Of a DNA stretch of 64,000 nt, positions 25,073-37,842 are shown in pieces. Origin of the DNA: Octodonta nipae (taxonomy: Eukaryota > Arthropoda > Insecta > Coleoptera > Chrysomelidae); the NCBI GenBank assembly GCA_034190945.1, contig CM067219.1, positions 28,756,325 through 28,820,324 on the forward strand, read 5' to 3'. The stretch's first letter is position 1, and every line of letters begins with the position of its first letter. Position numbers and translations under genes: made by a program. Under the pieces are notes generated by a model. The model made no database searches. It was given only the letters and a program-made list of their open reading frames with translations, and was not told where the DNA came from.

Positions 25073-26514
25073 GTAAGCAAAAAAGTAATGACCAATTTTT
25101 TATGTCCTTTATTTTTCGAGAATATTCTACCACAATAGTTCACAACGTAATCTGCTTTCTACGATTTTGAAAATTCAAGAAATCGGGAAGCTTTTACTGT
25201 TCGTTAAACTTCGACAATTTACTGAATATATTACTTATTATTCATTTCAAATTTACTGTTAATACATAAATAAAAATAAGAGCGCTGAATAAACATTTTC
25301 GGTTAAATTAATAAATTTAATAATAGTAAACATTGGAATTATACGCGAATAATTATTAAGGAATTCTGATATATTGTCAATGGGCAACAAACCATTTACA
25401 GTCTGTCTCATAACTAGAGATCACTTAAGTACAAGAAATTCGAATCTACTCAACAATTCGGTATAGTAAATTTTGCCGTTAACAATGTTATATCCAAAAA
25501 CATTTAATTTTTTTATAGACATAATTCGAATAACGAATAGTTCTTATGATATTGTATGTATTGTCTCTATTCAAGAATGTCTCTAGACATACCTAGAACA
25601 CTGATTCATTAAACAGTAAATATCGTTGATTATGTTTATGTAGATTATCGTCCAGCATTTGGTGTAGTTTGATCTTTTACGTGGATGTTCTGTGGGTTTT
25701 ATGGATCGTTATTTTCTTGGTTTAGATTTTATGTAATTAATAGAATTCATAAGGTTAAAAATTTCGTTTCTGATTCCATTGCGGTCACATTTGAAGTGAA
25801 ACTGAACAAACTATAGGTTCTTGAATTTTTTTTAATTACAACTGCTCAGACGTGTACCGTCTATGTTAAGATATGTGTTTTAAGTTTACTGTGGAACATT
25901 AAACACACTATAGAAATTGATAAATCGAAGTATCAACAACAGATATTTAGACATCGGAAAATAAATTACTAACATTTTAAATTCGGAATTTAAAGTGGTA
26001 CGTCTGAAAATCGACAGAACCGTGAATATCAGCTGAAAGAGATAGAAACCTCATCAAAAATTACCAGGACAAATACAAACATGTACAATGTACACAAAAG
26101 AGAACAAATAACAGCAAAGATTAAGAGCAACAAATGAAATATGCTTTAACATAAATAAAAAAAATAATTATATTATCAATTGAGACTTTTAACTTGTTAA
26201 AAATATTTTCACCACATTTAATTATTTTACTGCGTAGAGTTCTAAACAAGTTATAATAAAAAGCTTTAAAATTATTCCTAAAACATAACCATTATGAATT
26301 CCTTAGAGGCCCATTTGGGAAATCTATTCTATTAACATTCTTAGGAACGTTAATAAATTTTAAAAAAAGCATTAGTTCTTTACAGGAGTCACCGGGATTT
26401 AATCAAATAAAAAATGGCAAACCAAAATGAGTTTAGTAATAGCAACATAATCAGCATTCTTAAAGTTAAGATGTATTCAATTGTTCGAAGTTAAAAGGGC
26501 ATTTTTTATGAAAT

Positions 26515-26709
26515 CAGAATACAAATTGGAAAGAAATGTTTATACACCTTGCTGTTTGCAGAATATCAGGTACTTATAGCAAATGATAAAAATGAAATGG
26601 AAGACATAACGATATACTTAGTGGAAGAATACTCCAAGTGAGGACTTAAATTAACTAGCAGTAAAACCGAACATCAAGTCGTCTTAGGGGCACTATTCAA
26701 ACAAACTAC
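26515..26709 (+). pseudogene. LINE reverse-transcriptase relic, 5' part (interrupted by hAT-like element)
   Basis: The + strand reads IGKKCLYTLLFAEYQVLIAN, then EMEDITIYLVEEYSK, a stop, and GLKLTSSKTEHQVVLG. This aligns with the RT block 'G.pi....LYTLlFADDQVliA...delE.....L.eEy.kWGLkiN..KTE.lvvG' of non-LTR retrotransposons. The catalytic ADD has become AEY, and the Trp codon is a stop. The reading is cut at 26709 by the hAT-like insertion and resumes at 27439. Confidence 0.82.
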
Positions 26710-27322
26710 CAGGGCCGGATTTAAGTTGGTGGGGGCCCCTGGGCACAAAACTAGTGGGGGCCTACTTAAGAAATTCAAAATTGGCAGTGAAATTTGTATT
26801 TTACTTTATTTTTTAAAAAACATGTCATTTAAAAGAATTTTTACATACTTATATAAAATACGTCAAAATAGATAAAGTTAAGTGAAATATATATAGCATT
26901 CAAACAATTTGAAGTGAAAAAAATAAAATTTTAAAAATTACGTATACAAATTTTTCAAATAAATAAATTGTTTATAAACTCTTCGAGAAAAATGATTTTG
27001 GAAATTGTTTAGTTTTGCTTGAGTAGGAATTTTACTTGGTCTTATCTACAGTTACCTGCTAAATTTAATTGCATCTCATGTTGATATTACAGGACTTAGG
27101 GTTGTTCACATAATAAAAAAAATCTTAAATTAGATTTGAAAATAATAGGGTTGCCACATATATAAAAAAATCTTAAATATAATTTATTGTCCGCTTGAGA
27201 GTACTCGAAAACGTACTGACAAATTTTCGAAATCAATATTCATACAATATAAACAATTTTTTGATTGCAAACTTTTTTGGATTTTGGCTTTCCATTTACA
27301 ATTTTTGCTCGATTTTTTTCTT

Positions 27323-27367
<45 letters not shown>

Positions 27368-27438
27368 TTAATTTTGGTGCACAGTTGGTGGGGGTCCTGG
27401 GCCAGTGCCCAAAGTGCCCTTATGTAAATCCGGCCCTG
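26710..27438. mobile_element. Non-autonomous hAT-like element inserted in a LINE
   Basis: The termini CAGGGCCGGATTTA and TAAATCCGGCCCTG are perfect inverted repeats. Subterminal matches are gttggtgggggcccctgggc on the left and gttggtgggggtcctgggcc on the right, in direct orientation. Flanking octamers caaactac and catacgtc match at 5 of 8 positions. The 729-bp interior is AT-rich with a TA microsatellite at about 27325-27361 and no transposase. LINE coding similarity on both sides shows it as a nested insertion. Confidence 0.82.
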
Positions 27439-27860
27439 CATACGTCTCGAAAATGGTGTAATCAGTAGCTGCAGAGTGTAGGTGATATTAACAACAGAAT
27501 TAAACAATTAATTCATTTTCAACTGGCATCTTGAAGCAAAGAAAAACTCTAAGCTGTAGAAATGAACTTTTTATGTCGAACATCTAGGAGGTCTCTATTG
27601 GGGCATATTCAAAAGGAAAAAAATTTAAAAAAATAAGCGGAAAATAGAATATTTTAGACAAAACAGATTATAAGCTGTTGATTTACGGGTACATAAACAT
27701 AATGGGCAATAATAATTGGCCAAAAAGTCTCTTAGAATATATACCTACAAATAGAAGGTGATGTAAACCCTACAATATTTAAGAAGCCATGAGAAGATTA
27801 GAAATGACAGAAGGGATTAGAGAAGACTGGAAATTAATATGCGGGAAGACCGTAAGATCC
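27439..27860 (+). pseudogene. LINE relic, 3' part (C-terminal domain)
   Basis: The + strand reads GDINNRIKQLIHFQ, then AVEMNFLCRTSRRSLLGHI, then WPKSLLEYIPTNRR and AMRRLEMTEGIREDWKLICG, with stops and frameshifts. These match in order the C-terminal signature of insect LINE ORF2 proteins: 'EI..RI...', 'EMdflRRsaRiSr...IrN', 'WPk.ilewiPp.rr', and 'eam..r.l.eg.W.dR..Wrl..gkr'. The order and spacing continue the fragment at 26515-26709 across the hAT-like insertion. Confidence 0.8.
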
Positions 27861-27999
27861 TCGGTCTCATATACGTATATTTACATATGTAAAATCATCT
27901 AAAATTAAAATGGTTGCTGAAACTGTATTTGAGAAGCAGTTTTATTTATATCACCCACCATTCTCTTTCTGTATGACATAGATTATATATATTTAAAAA

Positions 28000-30900
28000 A
28001 ATAGGAAAGAAAAATTGTTTCTGCCTCTGTTTTATGTCCTGATAAAACCGTCCCCTTGTTCTTCACTCACATGACCTAAGCTTTCACAAAAAAATCAAGA
28101 TGGTTGTGCAAGAGTTTACTTTTTACCATGTTAGCTACAATGATTGTATCATTCGGAGCATTCGCCAGTTGGAACATCAATTTACGAATATCAGATCCAA
28201 CGAAAATCCCTTCTTTCAATTTAGCTTTTGATAAATTGGTAAATTTTCCACGCAAATATTTAAATAAATTACCATCTTGGCAAATCTTTTACAATTTGTT
28301 TCATTAAGCCCAATTTATTGTGTAATGGTGGTAGAAGAAGCTTCTTGGGGTCAACTGAAGTTTTATACAAAATGTTTATGTGATGTACTGAAATTTTTTA
28401 TCAGAAATGAAAACATGCAGGAATATTTTTATTCATAAAGCTACAACGAAAAATTAAAATTTAAATCGAAATAGAAATTGCGAATCCAAGAGCACAACAG
28501 TAACGATGAAGGTCGCCCATGAGACAATATTGTGATTATCACATCGAATAAAGAGATACGGCATTCGATTGATATATGTATAGTTTTATCGATATTTTTT
28601 CTCACTCTTCCTTGCAGTTTCATCTCGTTTTTTTTTGTTTCTTTTTCTCGTGTGATTTATGTTGACGTCGTCCTTGGTCTGCATTCGGATCAATGAAAAT
28701 TTTCATAACTTCGCCAGGCGATGCAAATTTCATTGTTGTGCAAATAATAATGATTTTTTTTCCTATTTGTTAATGTCTGTATGTATCTCGACGTCAATGA
28801 CATTCCGCGTATTCAAAACGGGATCATATGATTTTTACATGCGACTGATTCCACGTTGTATTGAAGTTGTTTGAACAACTTGTTGAGTTCAATTAGCTTT
28901 CACCACTCTGGTTAACTGTTCTTTTTTATCCCGATCTATACACGTTAATGATTTGTGTAGGAGTTTATATAGATATAATTTGCGTCATATCTCGACGCGT
29001 TGGGAATTCATTTGATTTGCCGTTTCTGTGATGAATGTATTTAATTACTGTAAACTTATTAAATTTTATAAGTACAATCAAATATTTGTTAAGGCTTCAA
29101 CTTAATTAAGTGTGTTTAATCAGATATTTTGCATAAGAATCATTTGCGTTTCATGCTGTGGTACTTTCATATAAAGTTAAGTTTTGTTCTTAGATTTATT
29201 TATAATGTTATATAAACCACTTTAATTTTGTATCAAAAAAATATAAAAAACTATATTCTCGATGATTTTGAATTGATACAAGTATTAGTATTTATTCCTA
29301 TAATTTATAGTTTGAAGATAAATTGAACAGTGTAACGGTCTTAATGATCACATAAATAAATCCTACCTTTTTGCATGACTAAATGGAATAAATATGCAAA
29401 AAAAAATTACTTATAAATTCGAAGAATGCACATTTTGAAGAACTGCCAAAAAGCAATCTTGGAGATTCTTGAAATATCCAGTCCAGTCGTCAGTACCTGG
29501 TGGCCTAGATTAGCTTTTAGTCGGTTCTGTACCACATTCCTTGAGTAAATAATCAGCACTTCTGGAACTTCTGACGGTCAGTGCCGTGCTACGGTCAATT
29601 GCGTAGTTTAGTACAAGATCATTTTTAAACGGTCAAAAATCAATAAATAAATAACCAAAAAGTATTAGCTCTGATTGTGGACTTGCAAATTGAAGTTAAA
29701 ATACCCCCTATATAAAAAATTCGAGTAGTTACCTATATGGAAAGTCGAAATACAATTCATTAAATGTACCTAATCATTAGAAATAACAATTTTTATGAAA
29801 GTCTTGCGTCATTCATATGCAGATTCTTCGTAGTTCAAGTTTCAGAACATTGTTGGAAATCGAAGAATAAACTCCAATTTAGTGTAGACATTTCATCTAC
29901 CTTTGACAGTGCAAATATTGTTAAAAAGTTTCTTATGTGATTGAAAACATACTTTAACATTAAGCAATATCACTTATTTAAAAAATATAGATTAAACAAA
30001 TTTATTGCCAAATAGGAAATATGTATAATAATTTCTTAACAAAGAAGTAAACAACTTAACTAAACCTGTTTTACAATGTACTTTGGAAAGATTAGTGGCA
30101 GAATTGAATATTTCATAGCCTAATTATAAAACTCAGTGAAAATTGAATAGAAATTTTTAGTAGAAAAGATAGGAACAAAGCATAAGTTCATTTATTCGGC
30201 TCTCAATAGTTTTGCGGTTAATAAGAGAAGAAAATAACCGCCAGAATGATATTCTTTATACCATCGAGTTATAAAACGAAAACATATTCCACAATTTCAA
30301 AAGTAGAAAACTTCGAAAACTTGAAAGTTAAGAAAAACATTTATTTAAGTATTCTACAAAATATCAGAATATATGGATATATTATTATTACTAATAATTA
30401 TACTTAATAATAATGTATACAATTATAACATTGTTTTTGGTTCAATTTATGATTATTTGAAGTTTTCCAAAAATCACACGATCTGTTGTATTAACCTTTT
30501 AACACCAAACTTTAATCCTATAATGAGAGTAATGTTTTCAAATTTTTAATATCTACTGGTTCGTATTGTGTATGAATTTAACGTACGATTCTTTATTTTG
30601 AATGAGCTACTTAACATAAAACAAGTTCTTGACAAAACAAATAAAAATTGAATGGTGTATTCAGTGAAGTTAACAGTTTAGTTATTGTTGCAAAAAAACG
30701 GATCTTGATTATATGGATAAAAATTGAATTTAGTTACGTCCGCTTGACTAAAAAAATCACTGCAATTAAAAATCTTTCAATAATAGTTGATTGTATATAT
30801 TGTTATAATTTTCAAGAATCCCAATATTGTTTAGCACTTTTATAAAACTCCTTAATACTAATTTGTTCTAAGAAAAGTTTTCTTCATTTTTCAAAATTTT

Positions 30901-31590
30901 GTAACATTAAACGAGTTACACTTTTCGCTTTTTTATGTAAGGGCTTGAACTGATTTAATTTCGTCTAGTTCTTCAGGTCTCATCTTCCGTGCATTTCACT
31001 ATATCTATTCCTTTGTAATTTTTTTTATGTTTTTGAAATATTACTCTGTAGTTTGAGCTACTTGTAATTTTTCTTAGCTTATCGTCAAATTTATTTAATG
31101 TTACACAGTTTCCAATCTATTCCAAGTTGCTTCACATTGCCAACTGCAAATAGACTTCACACTATAGTTCTTTATTCTTTCTGTATTATCTATGGAAAGA
31201 AAACTATGACCTCGAACTGGAAGTTTTATCTTCCACAGCCGTACACTGGGACCCCCCCCCAATCTAAATTGCTACAGAACAAATTCGTAAAAACTGATCT
31301 AATGCTATTTGAAGGCGTCTGATGTAATGCCTTTAGAAAGGATATGATGTACAGATATGGAGTAAATTTTGAACTTGCTGTATGTCGCAGGCAAAGCTAA
31401 TCTAATTTGAGGGATTTTTCTTGGGAGAGCTGATAATTTTCTTTGAGTATGACACGTTCAGTCAAAAGATTAAACTTTATATTAAGGTTCTATTCCCTAT
31501 GGATATTATCTTTCACACCCGCTTAAGGAACAACAATACCAAGGAAATCCTGTAATAAATTCGTTGCAAAATATTCTAGCACACATGGAT
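28000..31590. other. Intron sequence without recognised features
   Basis: AT-rich throughout, with scattered short open frames (for example 28104-28307 plus and 30648-30845 plus) that have no recognisable motif or splice context. A run of nine C's occurs at 31253-31261. Confidence 0.5.
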
Positions 31591-31604
31591 AAACTGGCTT
31601 TATA

Positions 31605-32824
31605 CGAGATGAATCAAATATGAACCGGACTTTTGTTTTAAAAATTTTATTGGTACGATCAATACAAATTTTAATACATATTATTTTTCTACAGAGTCTC
31701 CTCTCCTATGTATACATTTTTCCCACCAAATCGGAAGTTTTTAATACCTTTCTCAAAGAATGAAACTGGTCGTGTCGATAACCAATTGCGCACAAACGTT
31801 TCTACACCTTGGCCCAAACATTTGGTAGTCACATGGCGACAAATCAGGACTGTAAGTCGGGTGTTCAAGGGTTTCCCAATGCATTTTGTTCTATTTTCCT
31901 TGAGTCAATGCAGCTGTATGTGGCCGAGCGTTGTCATGCAACAGAATCACACTTCGGATAGACATATCCCGCCTCTTTTGCCGATAGGCAAGTTTCACTT
32001 GTTGGAGTAGTTCGCAGTAATACTCAGCATTAATTGTACGGCGTTCGTGCAGAAAATCGATCAGCAGTACGCCTTTCGATTCCCAAAAAACTGTGACAAG
32101 AATTTTCCCTGCAGAAAGACGGGTCTTGGCTTTCCGCGGTGCTGCCTCTCCATGCTTGCACGTTTGGACTCCGGGGTATAATGATGCACCCATGTCTCAC
32201 CACAGGTGACAATATGTCTCAAAAACTCATCCCCCTCTGCTCGATATCTTGCTAACAGCCTTTCACATACGGCAAGACGGTTTGCTTTCTGATCTTCCCT
32301 TAGAAGGCGAGGAACCCATCTTGCACACACTTTTCGGTAACCCAACTCATCTGAAATGCTTGATTGAGCACTCCCGTATGATATTCCAACGTGTTCAGCA
32401 ATTACCCATACTGTAAGATTGCGGTCACCTTCTATCAGCTCACGAATTGCGTAGATATTCGCCTCATTGATGCTTGTCGTGGGACGGCGTGCATGTCTCT
32501 CGGCCATCTGAAAACTTTTTGTGCCAGTCGTACACTTGGGTCCTTGAAAGTGTTTCATTGCCGAACTGTGCAGATAGTCGACGCAAAATTTCAGACGGTC
32601 TAACGCCCTTCCGCGCCAAAAATTTGATAACACGTTGCGCAACAGACGTATGCACCTCTTGCTCTGACATGATGCTACTAACAGCGCATCGACTACGCCT
32701 CGCCAAACCGACGAACTCCCCTCTTCTTAACATCCCTACCTAACATATATCGAGACGTCACGCCACTCGAATTACCTACAGGGCGAGAAACAACAAAGTC
32801 CGGTTCATATTTGATTCGCCCTCG
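31605..32824 (-). mobile_element. Mariner element, nearly full length, inactive
   Basis: The element is 1220 bp with terminal inverted repeats of 29-30 bp. The left end is cgagatgaatcaaatatgaa and the right end, read inward, is cgagggcgaatcaaatatga; the arms continue to 'ccggacttt'. A TA flanks each end (31603-31604 and 32825-32826), the standard mariner target duplication. The encoded transposase is on the minus strand. The small left/right difference is one base of length and a few substitutions. Confidence 0.93.
31690..32676 (-). pseudogene. Mariner transposase, frameshifted
   Basis: The likely start is MSEQEVHTSV near 32673. The N-terminal helix-turn-helix 'RRLSAQFGNETLSRTQVYDW' is followed by HKKFSDGRE, where the frame shifts (about 32500). 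The second frame carries RPTTSINEANIYAIRELIEG through ETWVHHYTPESKRASMEW-like sequence. A second shift (about 32110) leads to the frame with WESKGVLLIDFLHER and VILLHDNARPHTA. A stop in TQGK*NK is followed by EHPTYSPDLSPCDYQMFGP. Of the D,D34D catalytic triad, the Asp of HDNARPH and the Asp of SPCD are present, but the first Asp (family 'TGDETWV') reads TCGETWV, an Asp-to-Gly change. With two frameshifts, stops and a lost catalytic residue it is dead. Confidence 0.92.
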
Positions 32825-33478
32825 TATATGTGATCAACCTTTGAATATCCACATAACCGAAATATTTAAATTGGCTGGCAAGTAAATTCTTTGAGAATTT
32901 TTCGGTTATTAATATAATTTGATTTCGTTGTTTAACTCCTGATTTAATGGTACTTTATAACGAGATACTATAATTTTCTCCTCCTGGACTATTTATAGCA
33001 ACAGTGTTTTCTTTATACCTAAACATTTCGTGGTATAGACTTTTCTTTTGGTTAATAACTGTGCACTCAACAAACCTCTGACAACTTCTCTTATTGTCTA
33101 TTATTGTAACATATTTGTGTGTTTATATTACTGAATATTAAATTTTACTATCTCTTTCGTTACCAGATTTCCAATACTCTATTCCCCGTCCTCTATTTTC
33201 TTATCAAATTAAGACACTATTTAAATGTAGATAAAAAAATCAATTGAGACGACACTTGATTATCATTATTATGACTCTAGCCAAACAATTTTTTTTCTAC
33301 TTACATCAAACAAGCGTTCAATCTTCTTGAAGCCCTCGTACTAAAAATAATTCAATATGAAATAACATCCGGTAACAGTTGAACTTTACATTCCTATCAC
33401 TTTCTGCTTGTACTAATTATTAGAAAGATATATGTTTTCGATTTATCTGGGTTTAATTGAATACTTTTTTTAAGAACG

Positions 33479-33721
33479 ATGTTAAACGCGTTATTTGAAA
33501 CTGATATTTCCAATGGATTGATACGTAACTATCTATCCAATTCAATGATCGAAAATAAAGTAGCAGCCTCTATCATGGAATTTTTAAAACAAACCTCCTT
33601 TCAAAATATTTGTACATGGGTAATTCATTTCTTGGCAGTAAAACATATCGTTGTGCCACTCATTATTTGTTTATACATACCACTATTCCGACAAATGCTA
33701 GAATTGCTTTCCAACGTTTAA
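33479..33721 (+). CDS. Unrecognised 80-codon open frame
   Basis: The frame starts MLNALFETDISNGLIRNYLS and includes a hydrophobic segment (VVPLIICLYIPLF, about residues 57-69) near the C-terminus. I do not recognise the protein. Base use is less AT-extreme than the surroundings, and an aataaa follows about 95 bp after the stop (33812). It could be a fragment of a mobile element, a retrocopy of a gene 3' end, or chance. No promoter or splice sites were identified. Confidence 0.2.
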   Translation: MLNALFETDISNGLIRNYLSNSMIENKVAASIMEFLKQTSFQNICTWVIHFLAVKHIVVPLIICLYIPLFRQMLELLSNV

Positions 33722-33946
33722 GTTAATTATGGATAAACTACCTGACATTAATATTATGTCACATTTTAGTAGTATACTAGTATATGGACCAAAGTTACCA
33801 TGTGTATTTTCGAATAAAAGGCATTAGAATGTCGTCTGAGTTTCTATACACTTTTGTTTATCTTATAGATAAAAATAGATTAACGTAAACGTTATAGTTC
33901 CGTTCACTTACTAATCTGTAGTAGATTCTATAAACAAAAATATTGA

Positions 33947-34330
33947 GTGAGAGATGAAGTTCTTCTCTGGTCAAGAACAATGCAAATTGTAAAAGGAAAT
34001 GAAGGTTTGGAAATCCTCAATATTGAAAGGCAAATGAAAGGGGCAGTAAAAAAATTCATAAACGAGATTACCGAAGACCTTAGCCCAGAAGTGGAAAAGA
34101 GAACTTACATTGAAATGTCTAGAGCAACGTTTTTGAAAATGCGGAATTTGTTACGTGATCAAACTTTCAACACTCGGAGAAAATACAATTTTGTCAAAAG
34201 TGTTCTCTGTTGAATGGGGAGACGCCAAAGATCATCACGTTTATTAGACTGGAAGCAATCAAAATATGGGTCTACCGTCGATAGCACTGGGTGGAACAAG
34301 TGACCAATTTAGATGTCCCACAACTAATCA
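33947..34330 (+). pseudogene. LINE ORF2 fragment
   Basis: The open frame contains YIEMSRATFLKMRNLLRDQT and KYNFVKSVL. This matches the post-RT segment 'RIemARatFlkmrkllcnr.ln...r...vkcYVwSvLLYG' of insect LINEs. After the stop, RRQRSSRLLDW is visible in the same region. Only this segment is recognisable, with no endonuclease or catalytic RT motifs. Confidence 0.65.
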
Positions 34331-34472
34331 ACAGAAAACAGGACCTTATAAACTTCGTATAGAAGAGAAAAACTGCATACTTTGGTACATTAAAAAGAAA
34401 TATATATTGTTCAATACAAACCATTATTTATCTAGAAGTGAATAAAATGAATTTTAAATATGTATTATAAAC

Positions 34473-34846
34473 TTATTATTATAAAATTTATCTACGCCGT
34501 CCCTGACTAAAACAATGTAAAGCATTATTCATCACAATAAAACATCAATCGCTGGGATAGTAAAAAAAAGAACTGGAATTTTCGACTGGGGCAAAAACTG
34601 TTTATCTGGACGCTGTGCGAACAATTGTACAACGACCAGAAAATTCGATGTAGGATATAAAAAGCAATACAGAATTCCTAACTTGGTTAGTATAGCTTAG
34701 CTAGTTGAGTTTATATTTGTGTGAATTGTTATTTGAAATCAGCTGTTGTAAATATTTGGTTTTTACTTGAAAATAAAGTTCTAGAAAGTGAAGTGATTAT
34801 GCGTTTTTTTTAATTAATTAAATTTGAAGCCACGGAGTTTATTGCA
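34473..34846 (+). repeat. Solo-LTR-like repeat, copy 2
   Basis: This is the homologue of the 7815-8167 repeat in the same orientation, diverged by substitutions and small indels. It keeps a TATA-like ggatataaaaag, the ggttagtatagcttag initiator-like stretch, and an AATAAA just before ctagaaagtgaagtg. That order (TATA, start, poly(A) signal) fits an LTR. The termini are eroded (ttattattata ... ttattgca). Confidence 0.62.
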
Positions 34847-34859
34847 ATACGTTAAAAAA

Positions 34860-37842
34860 CTAGGAGAATTCCTTAAATCTAAAGGCAAGAGAACCTTTCA
34901 GAGCCCCTCGATTTCTACCTCAACATAAAGCCGCACTTAGCCAATAGGCTTGAATAAGCACAGGTTGTGGTTTTATTTTTAATGAACGACCAATGACATC
35001 ACATGCTGAAAACCTTATGGAACCAATCATTCAGACAAATTTTAGAGATAATTCCATTTTTCGGTGTGTTGGTGGACGACTACAATATACGCAAGAGGCA
35101 GAAAACGTTCTGAAGGAACGGACTATCAAAAGAATAAACTTGCCTACAAACTGAAAAGGTATAAATTCTATAACATATATTAGCATATATGTTTACATTG
35201 AGACAGCAATATCAAATCGAGAAAACTCCCTGTCAATTTAGCTGTGTTGGAAAAGTGAAACAATTTCCTAATCATATTATGGCTAACCTAATTTGTCTGG
35301 ATAACAGGACGCGTGTAGTGTATATTTTAACTAGTAAGGCCACTTACCAAGGAATACTGTATTATCTCGGGTTGTATCATCTCAATAAGATGATATTTAA
35401 ATAAATTAATCATATATTTAATTTTTCTAAAAAAAAACGAACAAATTAGTCAAATACTTGTTATTTAAGACTATAACAGTTTTTTTTATTTTAATTACCT
35501 TCAAATAAACATTTCCAGTTTAATAACCTTAAGATCAACGATAGCCTTAACATGTGTTGGCAACAGATCAATCAAGTTTATAATCAGATTCGATGCCAAT
35601 TGCTGGTTAAAAAAAACAAATTTTTCTATTTTAGATTTAATATAGGTGAGCTGTTAACGGCCAGTTTACAGTTTTTAAAATTAAAGAAAAATGATTACAG
35701 TGAATTCCTAATAAATTAAATTTTGCTTAATGTAATCAAAAAATGATGAATCGATGATCAACTTAGTAGCTTCTGCTGTCGGTTTCAATTTAAAGTTAAA
35801 AACTTACTGCGTTTGCAAAATGAAATGATGACTTTTTCCAATAGTAAATTAATAACTAAAAGCATTACAAGGTTAACCAAGCAATAATTGATAACAAAAT
35901 CAATTTATATTATTAGACTATTATAATGAGCAAAAACTACGACAGTCGTAGATAAAATTGCATTATCTGGTTTATCATCATCCATTTTTTTCAATAACAA
36001 ACAAATATATTTTCAATAACAAATGTACTAGTACATTGAATATTTTCAGTAATTTAACAGTTAAACATTTAGGTTTAATTATTACATTAGTCGATAGAGT
36101 AAAATTGAACGCATTTTTGACCATATAGTTAAACGACAATCATCACTTCGGTAATAGCATATAGGGAATAACTGCCATGATTTTAGCAGCATGTAGACAC
36201 AAATTATTTACACAATTAAAAGCGGATAAATATGGATTTTGTTTATTTCTTGATTGAATTATTGAAAGTGATGAAGGATCGTAATGTCGTCAATTGAGCA
36301 GTTCTGGAGAATCCCAAAATCTTCAAAATGTTATAATACAAGGTTTTTTCATCGAGGAAAAACTAGTAAACAATGTAAACACTGATTTTTTTCAAACATT
36401 CATAACTTTATTGTAATAAAATCTTGAACATTAATCGTCAACAAATTCACAGCTTATGTCGGTAAGGTTAGTTGGGCTTAAGATCGATGTTGTCTGTTCA
36501 GTAGATTTTGCAGAATTGCAATGTATCAAAATGATTTTTTTTTTGGCAAAACTCATCGTATAAATCAGGATAGTTCTTGACTTTTGGTTAAAAATGCCGT
36601 GAAGTTGCTTTAAAATATTAGTGAATATTGTACTTTATGTGCCTATATGCGACAGACTTCCAAGATATAGAATGGAAGTAAAATTTACTTATTTATTGCA
36701 GTATATACAAGAAGAAAAATTGCATTTTATGAGCGGTTAAAATATCTTTGGTATATACCGATAGAATGATCGTAATTAATACAAAATATCTCTCTAAATC
36801 TAATCTCTAAATTTTGCAAAAATTTCTTAACCAATAATTACGAGTTTTAGCCCAATTATTGCTCAAATCCATAAGCTATTATTTTGAGGAAAATTTATGT
36901 TCGACTATTTTCATTACAAGAATTTATGAAACACATACACGGTTTACCAGTCTTTCCGGTTTCTCTCAGCGAAGCTATTCTATTTCTCTACATGTCCGTT
37001 GTTAAGATTGTGATCACTTCATCACTTTTTATAATGAAGCAAAAAAATCCAGTTTTTGACGATTTTTATTATTTTGATAATTTACGTCTACCAATATTTT
37101 TACTCCTATGCAGTATTCACCTCAGAATTTTTCAATTTTATTCTCTGATCATTTTGTAGAAAACACCTTTCTCACCGGGGTTACTTTTTCGTATATCAGT
37201 CAACCAGTTTTGACCAAGTTTCAAACTTTTTTTACATACAAGTTACATGTAATATGAAATCTTACGTAAAATGTAAGTGATTTACAACCCTGTTGCGAAC
37301 AAGCCCTATCTGACGGTCCACCAAACAAAAAATGTACCTTTGGTCGACGCTAGAGCTACACCCAAACTTATGTTATATTGCCGTAAATGCAAATTCAACC
37401 AAACGCCAATACGAACACTAAACATTAGGTTTATGATTTTTAGGTAAACCTTATGTCTTCGTGGAACATCTCTGATATTATTTATCGAATTCAATAATTC
37501 CCCAGGATAACTAAATTTGAAAATTAATATAAAAAGTAGGTACCAAGTTTTATTAATTTTAATAATTACAAGTATTCGAGATGCATACAAGTTAGGTACA
37601 TATTTTTCAGTCAGTGCATGTTTAAAATCTAAACATGAAAGTTATGTTTTCACTGCTTCCTTTTTTATTATATATTTTAATTGAAGTCTGTAATTTATAG
37701 CGACTGAACATTGTGGTAGAATTTTTTCTTGCATGTTTAATTTTAGTGGAAACCCAGTAATTGAATACTGAATACAAATTCGCGTAACGATAATGGTGTC
37801 ATATATTAAGAGAAATTTTTCGGTTTGAACTGAATACTTAAA
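34860..37842. other. Intron sequence without recognised features
   Basis: AT-rich, with short open frames (35189-35404 plus, 36884-37159 plus, 37306-37590 minus) showing no known motif. No repeat pair was found apart from the duplication that starts at its end. Confidence 0.5.

Noticed and set aside
24855..25143. Minus-strand open frames of 76-92 codons over the linker exon
   Set aside because: They are antisense shadows of the GC-rich Hipk exon, which has matching splice sites and phase on the + strand.
31708..32010. Plus-strand open frames in the mariner
   Set aside because: The minus strand carries clear mariner transposase blocks; the plus frames are shadows.
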